Origin: Clostridium sp. 12(A)
GTDB taxonomy: Bacteria; Bacillota; Clostridia; Lachnospirales; Lachnospiraceae
DNA length: 64,000 nucleotides
Direction of reading: 5' to 3'
Assembly: GCA_000526575.1 (NCBI GenBank)
Contig: JAGI01000001.1
Span: 124,001-188,000 of the forward strand
Shown here: one piece after another, positions 56,276 through 64,000 of the stretch
How the letters are laid out: each line of letters begins with the position of its first letter
Numbering within the stretch: the stretch's first letter is position 1
Notes under the pieces: generated by a model
Told to the model about the DNA's origin: nothing
Seen by the model: the letters and a program-made list of their open reading frames with translations, nothing else
Databases searched by the model: none
Made by a program: the position numbers and the translations under genes

Positions 56276-56737
56276 ATGAGACCAGAGCCAAAAGGACTTA
56301 CTGAAGTTAAGTTTTATAAAGAAGTGGAAGACCATAAGCTGGATTTTGCAGTCATTATAAGCAGGTTTCATCGAAAATGGGTCTTATGCAAGCATAAGGA
56401 ACGGGATACGTATGAGGTACCAGGCGGTCACAGAGAACCGGGAGAAGCTATACTTGTAACGGCTATGCGGGAGCTGCAGGAAGAGACAGGGGCCATTGAT
56501 TTTGAATTGAGGCCGGTTTGTGTGTATTCTGTATCCAGAAAGAAAGCTGCCGGTGAGAAGCTTGGAGGAGAAAGCTTTGGAATGCTTTGCTATGCGGAGA
56601 TTCAGACATTTGAAAAGGAGCTTCACAGTGAGATTGAGAGTGTGTTGATTACGGAGCATTTGCCAAAGAACTGGACGTATCCTGACATTCAGCCAAAGCT
56701 TATGAAGAAGATTAAGGAGTTAGGGTATCTGCATTAA
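56276..56737 (+). CDS. Nudix hydrolase
   Basis: 153 aa with a complete Nudix box: Gly51, Glu57, Arg65, Glu66, Glu69, Glu70, Gly72 (GGHREPGEAILVTAMRELQ then EETG). Cytoplasmic. The family cleaves nucleoside diphosphates linked to another group; the substrate cannot be inferred. It is 91 bases after the MerR-type gene and 37 before the adenylyltransferase-like gene. Confidence 0.92.
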   Translation: MRPEPKGLTEVKFYKEVEDHKLDFAVIISRFHRKWVLCKHKERDTYEVPGGHREPGEAILVTAMRELQEETGAIDFELRPVCVYSVSRKKAAGEKLGGESFGMLCYAEIQTFEKELHSEIESVLITEHLPKNWTYPDIQPKLMKKIKELGYLH

Positions 56738-56774
56738 GGAGCAACTTAGTAAATAGATGTGTGGGGGTAGGATA

Positions 56775-57647
56775 ATGAGAAATGAATCGGAGATGTTTGA
56801 ACTTATCTTAAACACGGCAAGGGAGGACAGCAGAATTCTGGCTGTTTATATGAATGGTTCCAGGACCAATAAAAATGCAGCTAAGGATATATTTCAGGAT
56901 TATGATATCGTTTATGTGGTAAAAGCGTTGGAGCCATTTATCAGTGACCGTTCATGGATTGACCGCTTTGGGGAACGGCTATATATGCAGTATCCCGATG
57001 AGTTTCCAGGCAAACCCAAAAAGAATATAGAATTTTACGGCTGGTTAATGCAGTTTACGGATGGGAACCGGCTGGATCTGCATGTGGAAACGGTAGCGCA
57101 TGCAGTGGAAAATATAACAAAGGACAGTCTTTGCGAAATACTTATGGATAAAGCAGGTGTTCTCCCACCCATGGCACCGTCAACGGATCAGGATTACTGG
57201 ATACAAAGTCCTACGAAAGAACAATTCTTATGTTCCTGCAATGAATTCTGGTGGTGTCTGAATAATGTGGCAAAGGGGCTTTGGCGGGAGGAAATGACTT
57301 ATGTACAGGATATGGTCAATCATATCATTCGGAAAGAATTATTGAAGATGCTGTCCTGGAAGGTTGGAATCATGACAGATTTTTCTGTTAGCATTGGTAA
57401 GTCTGGTAAGTATATCAATCAATGGCTGACCGAAGTGGAGTGGCGGGAGTATTTATCCACTTATTTTTCCGCTGATATTGAGGAGGGGTGGGACGCAGTG
57501 ATTAGAATGTGCTACCTTTTTGAGAAAACAGCCCGGTATGTGGGAGATAAGCTTGGGTATGAATATCAAGAGATTGAAGGGGAAAATAGTCTTAGCTTTT
57601 TAGAACATGTTAGGAAGCTTCCTAAGGATGCGAAAGAGATTTATTAA
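56775..57647 (+). CDS. Aminoglycoside 6-adenylyltransferase-like protein (AadE/ANT(6) family)
   Basis: 290 aa. Nucleotidyltransferase core at the N-terminus: YMNGSRTNKNAAKD and FQDYDIVYVV, with the metal-binding Asp pair, then RLDLHVET. The family's length (about 285-300 aa) and C-terminal FEKTARYVGDKLGYEY fit AadE. ATG 56775 follows GGGGGTAGG. Chromosomal relatives are common in Clostridia and many have not been shown to confer streptomycin resistance, so resistance should not be assumed. Confidence 0.87.
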   Translation: MRNESEMFELILNTAREDSRILAVYMNGSRTNKNAAKDIFQDYDIVYVVKALEPFISDRSWIDRFGERLYMQYPDEFPGKPKKNIEFYGWLMQFTDGNRLDLHVETVAHAVENITKDSLCEILMDKAGVLPPMAPSTDQDYWIQSPTKEQFLCSCNEFWWCLNNVAKGLWREEMTYVQDMVNHIIRKELLKMLSWKVGIMTDFSVSIGKSGKYINQWLTEVEWREYLSTYFSADIEEGWDAVIRMCYLFEKTARYVGDKLGYEYQEIEGENSLSFLEHVRKLPKDAKEIY

Positions 57648-58027
57648 AATGGCAGTAATCTCATCTGCGACCCAATCGTCCCATTCCTTTAATAAGCGAG
57701 AAATATTGAGGTCAGAATGAATGACAAGGTCTCTTTTGTACAGACTGAGATGGCTGAGTATAAGAGAAGCAGATGGTTTTCTTCATAAAAAGCAGAGAAT
57801 AGCAGATTATCTTAAGAAGAATGAGGGAATGGCTTGCTATACTCATGTGTTAGGAAAAATGATTACTTTTGGAAGGAAGGTTTAGGCTGTACTAATTTTT
57901 AGGCAGCTGTTTTATATAGAACCTAAAAATATTGGAAAGGGGTGAGCGACATGAAACGTCGACTGATACATATGCAAATTTTGGTAAGTGAGGTGAAATT
58001 AGAATAATGATTGGAGAATAATATTTT
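57648..58027. other. Intergenic region with small ORFs
   Basis: 380 bases. A 54-codon frame (57721-57885, GAGGT upstream) encodes an unrecognised basic peptide (GFLHKKQRIADYLKKNEG inside) and may be a gene remnant. A 18-codon frame with a strong site is listed separately. No strong terminator follows the adenylyltransferase-like gene. Confidence 0.5.
57951..58007 (+). CDS. 18-aa possible leader peptide
   Basis: ATG 57951 stands 7 bases after GAAAGGGGTGAG, a far better ribosome-binding site than that of the gene downstream. The peptide MKRRLIHMQILVSEVKLE ends 20 bases before the phosphotransferase start. Short leader ORFs of this type precede several antibiotic-resistance genes and control them by ribosome stalling. 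That role is inference; no alternative hairpins over the downstream start are obvious. Confidence 0.45.
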   Translation: MKRRLIHMQILVSEVKLE

Positions 58028-59017
58028 ATGATGAAATTTAAATATCTCTTTGATAATAGAGATTTGGTAACTATGTTGTTAGAGAATTGGAATTATGATA
58101 AAGATAATACAAAGTTACTGGAGCGTTTTCGTATTTCTGCTAACGCGGTTTATCCTTTTACCATAAACGGACAATTGCATTTTCTTAGGTTTGCTCCGTT
58201 AACTGAAAAGAGCGAATCAGATTTATTGGCAGAGCTTGATTTTATTGACTATTTAGGAAATTGTGGATATTCTGCTGCTAATATAGTAGAGACAAAAAGA
58301 CAAAGCAGGTATATCAATGCTAATACACCGTGGGGTGATTATTTAGCTGTTGTTTTCAAGGGAGTACAGGGAAAACAGATGGAATCCCTTCCTTATTCCG
58401 ATGATTTATACTTTGGATACGGCAAGTCTCTGGGACAACTTCATAAACTCAGTCAAAATTATAAGCCTCTTAAGTCATCTCGTTCTGATTGGAAGCAAAG
58501 GTTGCAATGGACAAAGGATACTTTACTTGAATACTCTGCACCAAATGAATCTATGGACGAAGTAGATATTTTAATTGATTATTTAAGCAATGTAGAAACT
58601 GATGTAAGTAATTATGGTTTGATTCATTATGATTTTGAACTGGATAATGTTTTTTTCAATGAAGCAGACAAAAAATACAATATAATTGATTTTGATGATT
58701 CTGTTTACCACTGGTTCGCTATGGATATTGAACAGGCCATTGATAGCTTTGTGGGAGAGATTCCTCCTGAGTTTTGTGAAAAAGCAAAAGAATCTTTTTT
58801 ATCAGGTTATCAGAGTGAAATGGTACTATCAATAAATATAAGAAAATTATTACCTGTTTTTAGGCGCTATGCAAATGTTTATGGTTATGCCCGTTGTTTG
58901 CGCGCGATGCATGAGACTTGGGATAATGAACCAGAGTGGATGCTGGAATTAAGAAATCATATTAAATTCTTAATGGAAGAGCGTAAAAGTAAATTTGGAA
59001 GTAAAATCCAGCTATAG
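58028..59017 (+). CDS. Phosphotransferase (APH/choline-kinase-like)
   Basis: 329 aa. Kinase-like fold of the aminoglycoside phosphotransferase superfamily: the Brenner-type loop LIHYDFELDNVFF gives His200, Asp202 and Asn207, followed by the metal-binding IIDFDDS. The N-terminal lobe (FTINGQLHFLRFAPLTEKSE) corresponds to the ATP-binding beta-sheet. It is close in layout to SrkA/YihE and to unassigned APH-family kinases, so the substrate may be a small alcohol, a protein or a drug. ATG 58028 and 58031 are both possible. Confidence 0.85.
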   Translation: MMKFKYLFDNRDLVTMLLENWNYDKDNTKLLERFRISANAVYPFTINGQLHFLRFAPLTEKSESDLLAELDFIDYLGNCGYSAANIVETKRQSRYINANTPWGDYLAVVFKGVQGKQMESLPYSDDLYFGYGKSLGQLHKLSQNYKPLKSSRSDWKQRLQWTKDTLLEYSAPNESMDEVDILIDYLSNVETDVSNYGLIHYDFELDNVFFNEADKKYNIIDFDDSVYHWFAMDIEQAIDSFVGEIPPEFCEKAKESFLSGYQSEMVLSINIRKLLPVFRRYANVYGYARCLRAMHETWDNEPEWMLELRNHIKFLMEERKSKFGSKIQL

Positions 59018-59033
59018 CTAATGGTAACACTTT

Positions 59034-59076
59034 ATGCGGAACAGTGAAAACGGATACACTGTTCCGCATTTAATTT
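59034..59076 (+). terminator. Terminator of the phosphotransferase gene
   Basis: ATGCGGAACAGTG and its perfect complement CACTGTTCCGCAT around a 10-base loop, followed by TTTAATTTATTT. Confidence 0.8.
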
Positions 59077-59257
59077 ATTTAGGATTTACAGCGTGAGGCT
59101 GATTTATAAAAAAAGAAGTTATGGTATTCGACTTGAGGAATCAGGCTCAATGCAGGCTTAAGTTTAATTATAAATAAGATTAAGGTAGATATCAGTTTAT
59201 TAACGTGTATACTTATCTGTAATAATAAGATTATTTGAAACATAGGGGAGAGATAAA

Positions 59258-60133
59258 ATGAAAGACAATTATATATTTATAAAGGCGTATCAGTCTGACA
59301 ACGTCTATAGAAAATCCTTTAATAAATTGGCCCAGACTGTGTTTGATATAAATTTTGAAGACTGGTATCAAAATGGTTACTGGACGGAAAAATATATTCC
59401 TTATTCCTTCCTTCACAAGGATAAGGTGATTGCTAATGTTTCTGTAAGTCCGATGAAATTCGTGCACAATGGAAACATAAAAAACTATGTTCAATTAGGA
59501 ACTGTGATGACAGAGGAAGCGTATCGAAATCAGGGTCTCATCCGGCGTCTGATGCAGGAGGTGGATTCTGATTATAGTAATAAAGTAGACGGATTTTTTC
59601 TCTTTGCAAATGAAACAGTTCTGGACTTTTATCCTAAATTTGGATATGAGAGAGTAAAGGTGCACAGTTTCTATCAACACACAGATATTGATTGCGAAAT
59701 GACAGCCAGAAGAGTTCCCATGAAGACACGGGAGGATTTTAAGCTTTTGGAGGCAGCAGTTAATAACAGTTGTACACAAAGCAGTTTTTGGATGATTGAA
59801 AATACGGAACTGATTATGTTTTACGCCACCAGCTTCATGAATCAAAATATCTATGAAATTAATAATCAAAATGCTTATGCCATTGCAGAATTTCATCAGG
59901 GAAAATTATTTCTCCATCAGGTTTTTTCCCCGGAAAAGGTGAATCTGGATAGAATCATTGCTTCCTTTGGAAAAGAGGTTAAAAAAGTGACACTTGGGTT
60001 TACGCCATTAGAAGGTGTTGGATTTCAGTGGGAAGAAAGCAAAGGTGAGGATACAGTGCTTTACGGGAAGGGAAGTTCCCTCGTGGATATGGTACATTGG
60101 AAACAGAGAATTCCCACCTTATCACACACATAA
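59258..60133 (+). CDS. GNAT N-acetyltransferase, Eis-like two-part type
   Basis: 291 aa. The N-terminal GNAT half (about 1-150) has VQLGTVMTEEAYRNQGLIRRLMQEV as the acetyl-CoA loop and FLFANETVLDFYPKFGYERV, typical of the Acetyltransf_9/Eis group; the second half (about 155-290) looks like a further acetyltransferase-like or sterol-carrier-type domain. AGGGGAGAG precedes the ATG. Substrate unknown. Monocistronic. Confidence 0.85.
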   Translation: MKDNYIFIKAYQSDNVYRKSFNKLAQTVFDINFEDWYQNGYWTEKYIPYSFLHKDKVIANVSVSPMKFVHNGNIKNYVQLGTVMTEEAYRNQGLIRRLMQEVDSDYSNKVDGFFLFANETVLDFYPKFGYERVKVHSFYQHTDIDCEMTARRVPMKTREDFKLLEAAVNNSCTQSSFWMIENTELIMFYATSFMNQNIYEINNQNAYAIAEFHQGKLFLHQVFSPEKVNLDRIIASFGKEVKKVTLGFTPLEGVGFQWEESKGEDTVLYGKGSSLVDMVHWKQRIPTLSHT

Positions 60134-60383
60134 TAGAAGGATGTGGACAATGGGGTGTAAAGTGGCTTTATAGCAGGGAAATTTCGAAATTCTTTTGGAA
60201 TTAGGAAGAATAAGGAGATTTTGAGAGCCAAAGAGAGGAAACCTTTATAGATAATATTGTATAATAATGCCATGATGAAAGAGAGCTGTTGTGTTCTCTG
60301 GTGGGTATTAAGACCGTGTTTCGGGATATTTAAGACACCACTTAAAACATGACCAGTTTATATAAAACTGTAATAACAATGGA
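60134..60383. other. Intergenic region before the ABC exporter promoter
   Basis: 250 bases with no convincing gene. AGAGCTGTTGTGTTCTCT-type weak pairing near 60281 is the only structure noted. Confidence 0.5.
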
Positions 60384-60412
60384 TTGACAGGAATAAAATA
60401 GTAGCGTAGTAT
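60384..60412 (+). promoter_or_regulatory. ABC exporter operon promoter
   Basis: TTGACA (60384-60389), 17-base spacer, TAGTAT (60407-60412). It lies about 355 bases upstream of the ATPase gene and would generate a long leader. Confidence 0.7.
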
Positions 60413-60419
60413 GATATTA

Positions 60420-60661
60420 AAATATAGAAAAGAGAGGTATGTGTTTGTTAAGCATTGTTGGAAAGGAAAACAACTAATTAAATAGTTGAAAAGGAAGGAC
60501 ATAAGTGACTACGTCATAGGTCTGCCCTTTTATCGGCTGATGTTGCCGATATGAAAGCCTTACTGAATGCTTGACCCCTGGATATCAGGTGATCATACCT
60601 TAATAGATGTCTGTATTGGATAGACTATTTTGAGCATAACGGTATTGTTATGCTCTTTTTT
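60420..60661 (+). promoter_or_regulatory. Attenuator-like leader with upstream ORF
   Basis: Leader RNA between a good promoter and a strong intrinsic terminator (60632-60661), both upstream of the exporter genes. It contains a 14-codon frame starting GTG 60441 (stop 60483-60485) 4 bases after AGAGAGG, a hairpin TATCGGC-TGATGTT-GCCGATA (about 60532-60552), CCTG-GATAT-CAGG (about 60575), and the small palindrome TGACTACGTCA. This layout is that of a transcription attenuator or riboswitch. It matches no riboswitch class I know. Confidence 0.55.
60632..60661 (+). terminator. Leader terminator before the ABC exporter
   Basis: GAGCATAAC (60632-60640) pairs perfectly with GTTATGCTC (60647-60655) around GGTATT, followed by six T. 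It lies 107 bases upstream of the exporter start, inside the transcript. Confidence 0.9.
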
Positions 60662-60767
60662 GTTCTCATTAGGGAATCTTTGTCCAAATCCAGAACTATT
60701 TATGACTATGGAAAGCATGCATGTAAGGCGGGTATCCTGGTCATTTTTATTTGTATGGAGGGAAAAG

Positions 60768-61763
60768 ATGAATATTATTGAAACGGAAATGCTGACGAAA
60801 CGGTTTCGCAGATACAAAAAACAAGCAGGAATTGCCGGAAGCATTAAGGGGCTTATAAAACGGGATTATGAAGAGATTACTTCCGTCAGTGAGCTGGATT
60901 TAACCATCAAAGAAGGCGAGTTTGTAGGACTTATTGGGCCTAATGGTGCAGGTAAAACAACTCTGGTCAAAATGCTGACAGGAATTATTGCGCCGACTTC
61001 TGGGAAAGTAAGTGTTATGGGCTATTATCCAAATGATTTGAAAAATGATTTTAAGCAGCAGTATGCAGTGGTCATGGGACAGAAGAGCCAGTTATTTTTT
61101 GATTTAACGGTGGAGGATACTCTCCGGTTATTTAAGGAGATCTATGGAATACCGGAAGCAGAGTATCAGTCCGCCAAAAACTTCTTTATAGAGTTATTTC
61201 ACGTAAAGGAATTAATGAATGTTCAGGTCAGGACCATGTCCCTGGGTGAGCGTATGAAAATGGAACTGATTGTTGCTCTATTACATAACCCGAGGGTTTT
61301 ATTTTTGGATGAGCCTACCATTGGTCTGGATAGCGTTGCCTCAAAGCAGATCCGTGGATTTTTACGGGAAATCAATGAGGCAAAAGGAACTACTATTATG
61401 TTGACCTCTCATTATATGGAGGATATCAAAGCATTGTGCAGTCGTTCTGTGGTTATTAATCATGGAAGTAAAATCTATGATGGAAATACAGAGCAGCTAT
61501 TTGAACGGTATCAGAAACACAAAAAAATCAGCCTCACCTTTGATGCTCCCATGGAATTACCAGAGATTGGCTTTGGCGTTTCTATGATTTCTGAGACCCC
61601 ATATAAAAAGGTTATGAAGGTTTCAAAAGAAAAGGCAAGTGAGCTGTTAAGCGTTCTAATGAAGTTCAATCCCAGCGATATCTCCGTAGAGGAGGAAGAT
61701 ATCGGTACAATTGTGGAACGTATCTATGGGGAGGAGGGGAGCTCACTTGATGAAATATCTTGA
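60768..61763 (+). CDS. ABC-2 type exporter ATPase
   Basis: 331 aa, of the COG4586-like group: an N-terminal stretch (TKRFRRYKKQAGIAGSIKGL) before the ATPase core, Walker A GPNGAGKTT, signature MSLGERMKME (a variant of LSGGQ), Walker B VLFLDEPTIGLD, switch His in TSHYMEDI, then a C-terminal regulatory tail (about 245-331). ATG 60768 follows GGAGGGAAAAG. It overlaps the first permease by 14 bases. Exports an unknown compound with the two permeases downstream. Confidence 0.92.
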   Translation: MNIIETEMLTKRFRRYKKQAGIAGSIKGLIKRDYEEITSVSELDLTIKEGEFVGLIGPNGAGKTTLVKMLTGIIAPTSGKVSVMGYYPNDLKNDFKQQYAVVMGQKSQLFFDLTVEDTLRLFKEIYGIPEAEYQSAKNFFIELFHVKELMNVQVRTMSLGERMKMELIVALLHNPRVLFLDEPTIGLDSVASKQIRGFLREINEAKGTTIMLTSHYMEDIKALCSRSVVINHGSKIYDGNTEQLFERYQKHKKISLTFDAPMELPEIGFGVSMISETPYKKVMKVSKEKASELLSVLMKFNPSDISVEEEDIGTIVERIYGEEGSSLDEIS

Positions 61764-62541
61764 AATATCTAAAATATATATCAAATCCCAGTTGGTTTGG
61801 CGGGCAGATGTGGTATTTCAGGTCTTATTTACGGTTACTAAAATACTATTTGCCTATCTGTTATGGGGGATTATATTTCATGACCGTACTAAGGTAGCGG
61901 GCTTTTCGTTTCAGAGTATGCTATCCTATTATGTTATCAGTTCATTTTTATCTCAGATTGAGATGTCTGATGGGATCAGTAGTGAAATCAGCCAAAGAAT
62001 CAGAAACGGAACATTTTCCAAATATATGGTGATTCCTGTGGACATTCAGAAATATTTTATTGCCATGGAAGCAGGTGTTGTGGCTTATTATGGAATCTTT
62101 CAGTTTATAGCTGCGTTTGTATGGGTTATTATTTTTCGGATTCAATTTGTAGTTTCTCATAATCCGATTATCATACTATGCGCATTTTTACTGGTGGTGC
62201 TTGGTCTTTTGTTTATGGTGCAGTTGAATTATTATCTAGGATTGCTGGCTTTAAAATATCAGGAAATTGGTACCTTTCTGATGATTAAGAATAACCTTGT
62301 GGCATTTATCACAGGGAGTATCGTTCCTCTCATGCTGCTGCCGGAGGGGATTGTCTCTGTAATGAAGTTTTTTCCATTCTATTACATCACCTATCTGCCT
62401 TCTATGCTGTTCATCGGACAATTAGAAAGTGAAGCTGTGTCTGGATTGGTCATTATTTTTATATGGTGTGTGATGCTTCAAGTCCTGATCCATGTGACCT
62501 GGGGGAGTTACCGTAGAAAGTATGATGGGGTGGGGATATGA
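61750..62541 (+). CDS. ABC-2 permease, first subunit
   Basis: 263 aa, about six transmembrane segments, COG4587-like. ATG 61750 (MKYLEISKIYIKSQL) lies behind GGGGAGGGGAG inside the ATPase gene. Features: an amphipathic N-terminal helix, the cytoplasmic stretch SEISQRIRNGTFSKYMVIPV, and a Pro-containing VPLMLLPEGI segment, shared with this permease group. Pairs with the next gene, which overlaps it by 4 bases. Confidence 0.88.
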   Translation: MKYLEISKIYIKSQLVWRADVVFQVLFTVTKILFAYLLWGIIFHDRTKVAGFSFQSMLSYYVISSFLSQIEMSDGISSEISQRIRNGTFSKYMVIPVDIQKYFIAMEAGVVAYYGIFQFIAAFVWVIIFRIQFVVSHNPIIILCAFLLVVLGLLFMVQLNYYLGLLALKYQEIGTFLMIKNNLVAFITGSIVPLMLLPEGIVSVMKFFPFYYITYLPSMLFIGQLESEAVSGLVIIFIWCVMLQVLIHVTWGSYRRKYDGVGI

Positions 62542-63338
62542 TGGAGTTTAAAAGAAATGTTAGAGTGATAAAGGCATTGATTGAGATAAGGTTTCAGAAT
62601 CTGATGATGTTTCGGCTGGGGTTCTTTGGCCCATTTTTTGTAGACGGCAGTTTGTTTATCATTCAGCTAATGGTATTTCAGGCGATCTATTCCAACGTGG
62701 ACCGGATCGGAACCTGGGGGAGAGGGGAAATGATTGTCTTTATCGGCACTTTTTCCATGATCAATGCTATTAATATGGTTGTCTATTTCTTTGGAATCAA
62801 TGGGCTGCCTCAGAAAATTAAGAACGGGGATTTGGATTTGTATCTTACGAAGCCAGGGAGTCCTTTGGTTCGAATGACATTTGAAAAAATCAATCCTGGT
62901 TCCCTTCCTCTTGTGTGTATGAGCGTTCTCATTATTGCTTATGGAATACATCAGCTTGGAAAACCGATTTCAGGTGGTGCCATAGCAGGGTATCTGTTCT
63001 GGATCATTTTGATGACTATTTTGTTTTATGAGATGGAAGTGATCATTCGGTCTATTTGCTTTTTTGTATTATCCAATGCAAATGTGACCAGAATTGAGGA
63101 GATTGGTCTGGAATTGTGTATGAAGATTCCGGGAATCGTTTTTTATGGGGGATATAAATTATTGTTTTGCTGTATCCTGCCTTATGGTATTATGGCTACT
63201 ATACCAGTTCAGTCTTTAATTGGGGAGTTAAGCGTTTTGGGGGCAGTGTATGGGATACTGCTTACTGCTATTTTCACTATGATTACAAAGGGGGTATGGA
63301 AACGGGGAATACGGTGTTATAATAGTGCTAGTTCATAG
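62538..63338 (+). CDS. ABC-2 permease, second subunit
   Basis: 266 aa, about six transmembrane segments, COG3694-like. The ATG overlaps the preceding stop (ATGA); a second ATG three bases on is equally possible. The motif INGLPQKIKNGDLDLYLTKPGSPL matches the cytoplasmic loop of the partner and suggests that the two permeases arose by duplication. Forms the heterodimeric channel with the first subunit. Confidence 0.88.
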   Translation: MMEFKRNVRVIKALIEIRFQNLMMFRLGFFGPFFVDGSLFIIQLMVFQAIYSNVDRIGTWGRGEMIVFIGTFSMINAINMVVYFFGINGLPQKIKNGDLDLYLTKPGSPLVRMTFEKINPGSLPLVCMSVLIIAYGIHQLGKPISGGAIAGYLFWIILMTILFYEMEVIIRSICFFVLSNANVTRIEEIGLELCMKIPGIVFYGGYKLLFCCILPYGIMATIPVQSLIGELSVLGAVYGILLTAIFTMITKGVWKRGIRCYNSASS

Positions 63339-63387
63339 TGGTCAATATTTCCAGATATTAGAGCTGATATAGAACAAAGGGGGCAAT

Positions 63388-64000
63388 ATGGTAAAGATTA
63401 CGCTAGACAATGTAGAGTTTTATTTAAAGGAGTATCACGATTTCCAGTGGATTCATACCTATGGAACGGTATTTTGCGTGTTTGATCAGACGGGTTCCGG
63501 TTGTATTAGTATGGGCGTGGATAACGGTATAAAACGGTATTTTATTAAGATAGCAGGAGCAAACACGGTAGAAGCAGAGATCGATTCTTTGGAATCGATT
63601 CGGATTATGGAAAATGCAGTTAAACTGTATGAGCGATTGCGTCACCCCAATTTAATTCAGCTAATAGAATATTTTACAGTGGAAACTATGTTTGCAGCAG
63701 TATTTGAATGGGCAGATGGAGAGTGCCTTTTTGATCATTGGAATTTTGACTATTATGCAGAAAATCCACATATAAAATCTCCAATGGTAAGATATAAGGA
63801 ATTGCCTGCCAAAAAGAGACTGGATTCCGTACATATATTATTTTCCTTTTTAATAGATACGGCGGAAAATAATTACGTGGCTGTAGATTTTTATGACGGA
63901 AGCATTATGTATGATTTTAATACAGAAACCACTACCATTTGTGATATTGATTTTTTTCGGGAGAAGCCCACGATTAATGATATGGGAGAGGAATTCTGGG
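63388..64000 (+). CDS. Protein-kinase-like protein, 5' part
   Basis: 204 codons, open at the window edge. ATG 63388 follows AAAGGGGGCAAT. The reading suggests a Hanks-type fold: a Lys in RYFIKIAGA, a helix with Glu in LYERLRHPNLIQLIEYF, a hinge FAAVFEWADGECLFDHW, then YVAVDFYDGSIMYDF in place of the HRD...N loop and ICDIDFFR in place of DFG. The catalytic loop lacks His-Arg but keeps Asp, so it may be an atypical kinase. It begins 49 bases after the exporter and may belong to that operon. Confidence 0.7.
   Translation, partial: MVKITLDNVEFYLKEYHDFQWIHTYGTVFCVFDQTGSGCISMGVDNGIKRYFIKIAGANTVEAEIDSLESIRIMENAVKLYERLRHPNLIQLIEYFTVETMFAAVFEWADGECLFDHWNFDYYAENPHIKSPMVRYKELPAKKRLDSVHILFSFLIDTAENNYVAVDFYDGSIMYDFNTETTTICDIDFFREKPTINDMGEEFW

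Noticed and set aside
57632-57790. Minus-strand frame without start codon, with helix-like sequence
   Set aside because: About 50 codons, no start, no recognisable family; kept only as a possible decayed fragment.
60420-60661. Known riboswitch class before the ABC exporter
   Set aside because: I compared by eye with T-box, TPP, SAM, cobalamin, guanidine/ykkC, GEMM, yybP and fluoride cores and found none of their conserved sequences.

Overview
This window looks like a chromosomal segment of a low-to-moderate G+C Firmicute of class Clostridia. The best guess is the Lachnospiraceae / Lacrimispora group (old Clostridium cluster XIVa). That guess is an inference from the str/S10/spc/alpha ribosomal gene order, the KOW-domain gene between map and infA, the long L17, the zinc-type S14, T-box control of aminoacyl-tRNA synthetases, and several secreted proteins with choline/cell-wall-binding repeats. 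No 16S gene is present to settle it.

Layout. 1-4404: end of the str operon (rpsL 3' end, rpsG, fusA, tuf). 4405-18830: an accessory block of about 14.7 kb sitting where most Firmicutes run directly from tuf to rpsJ. It holds a 27-residue hydrophobic peptide gene, an iron-siderophore locus (AraC regulator plus esterase, divergent from permease, ATPase and lipoprotein), a secreted glycosidase-like protein and a subtilase facing each other across one terminator, a nanE-RpiR-acyltransferase cluster, a methyltransferase, a Cys/Asn-rich mini-protein and a cell-wall-binding protein. 18850-36057: the S10-spc-alpha ribosomal superoperon (rpsJ to rplQ, including secY, adk, map, infA, rpmJ and rpoA). 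36100-38534: two paralogous secreted cell-wall-binding proteins. 38610-43486: ecfA1-ecfA2-ecfT-truA, then rplM-rpsI behind its own promoter and leader.

43500-64000 is accessory and visibly more AT-rich in its first third. It starts with a Met T-box, a short second-type methionyl-tRNA synthetase and a GNAT gene, followed by remains of an ISL3-type transposase and a tyrosine recombinase. Next come a lipoprotein, an orphan protein, a transglutaminase-like protein, a sugar O-acetyltransferase, a Schlafen/AlbA-type ATP-binding regulator and a nitroreductase. A Tyr T-box with tyrS leads into a series of genes of the kind linked to antibiotic modification or efflux: MerR-GyrI-like regulator, Nudix, aminoglycoside 6-adenylyltransferase-like, phosphotransferase, Eis-like GNAT, and a three-gene ABC exporter behind an attenuator-like leader. 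The window ends inside an atypical protein-kinase-like gene.

Most notable to me: two copies of a roughly 100-nt structured repeat in untranslated gaps of the ribosomal operons (before rplF and before rpmJ); a second, shorter shared motif before rplB and rpsK; a long-range paired leader before rpsJ; a likely transcription attenuator with a 14-codon upstream ORF before the ABC exporter; and several tiny genes. I see no CRISPR array, rRNA or tRNA. All functional calls rest on reading motifs by eye; no database search was run.
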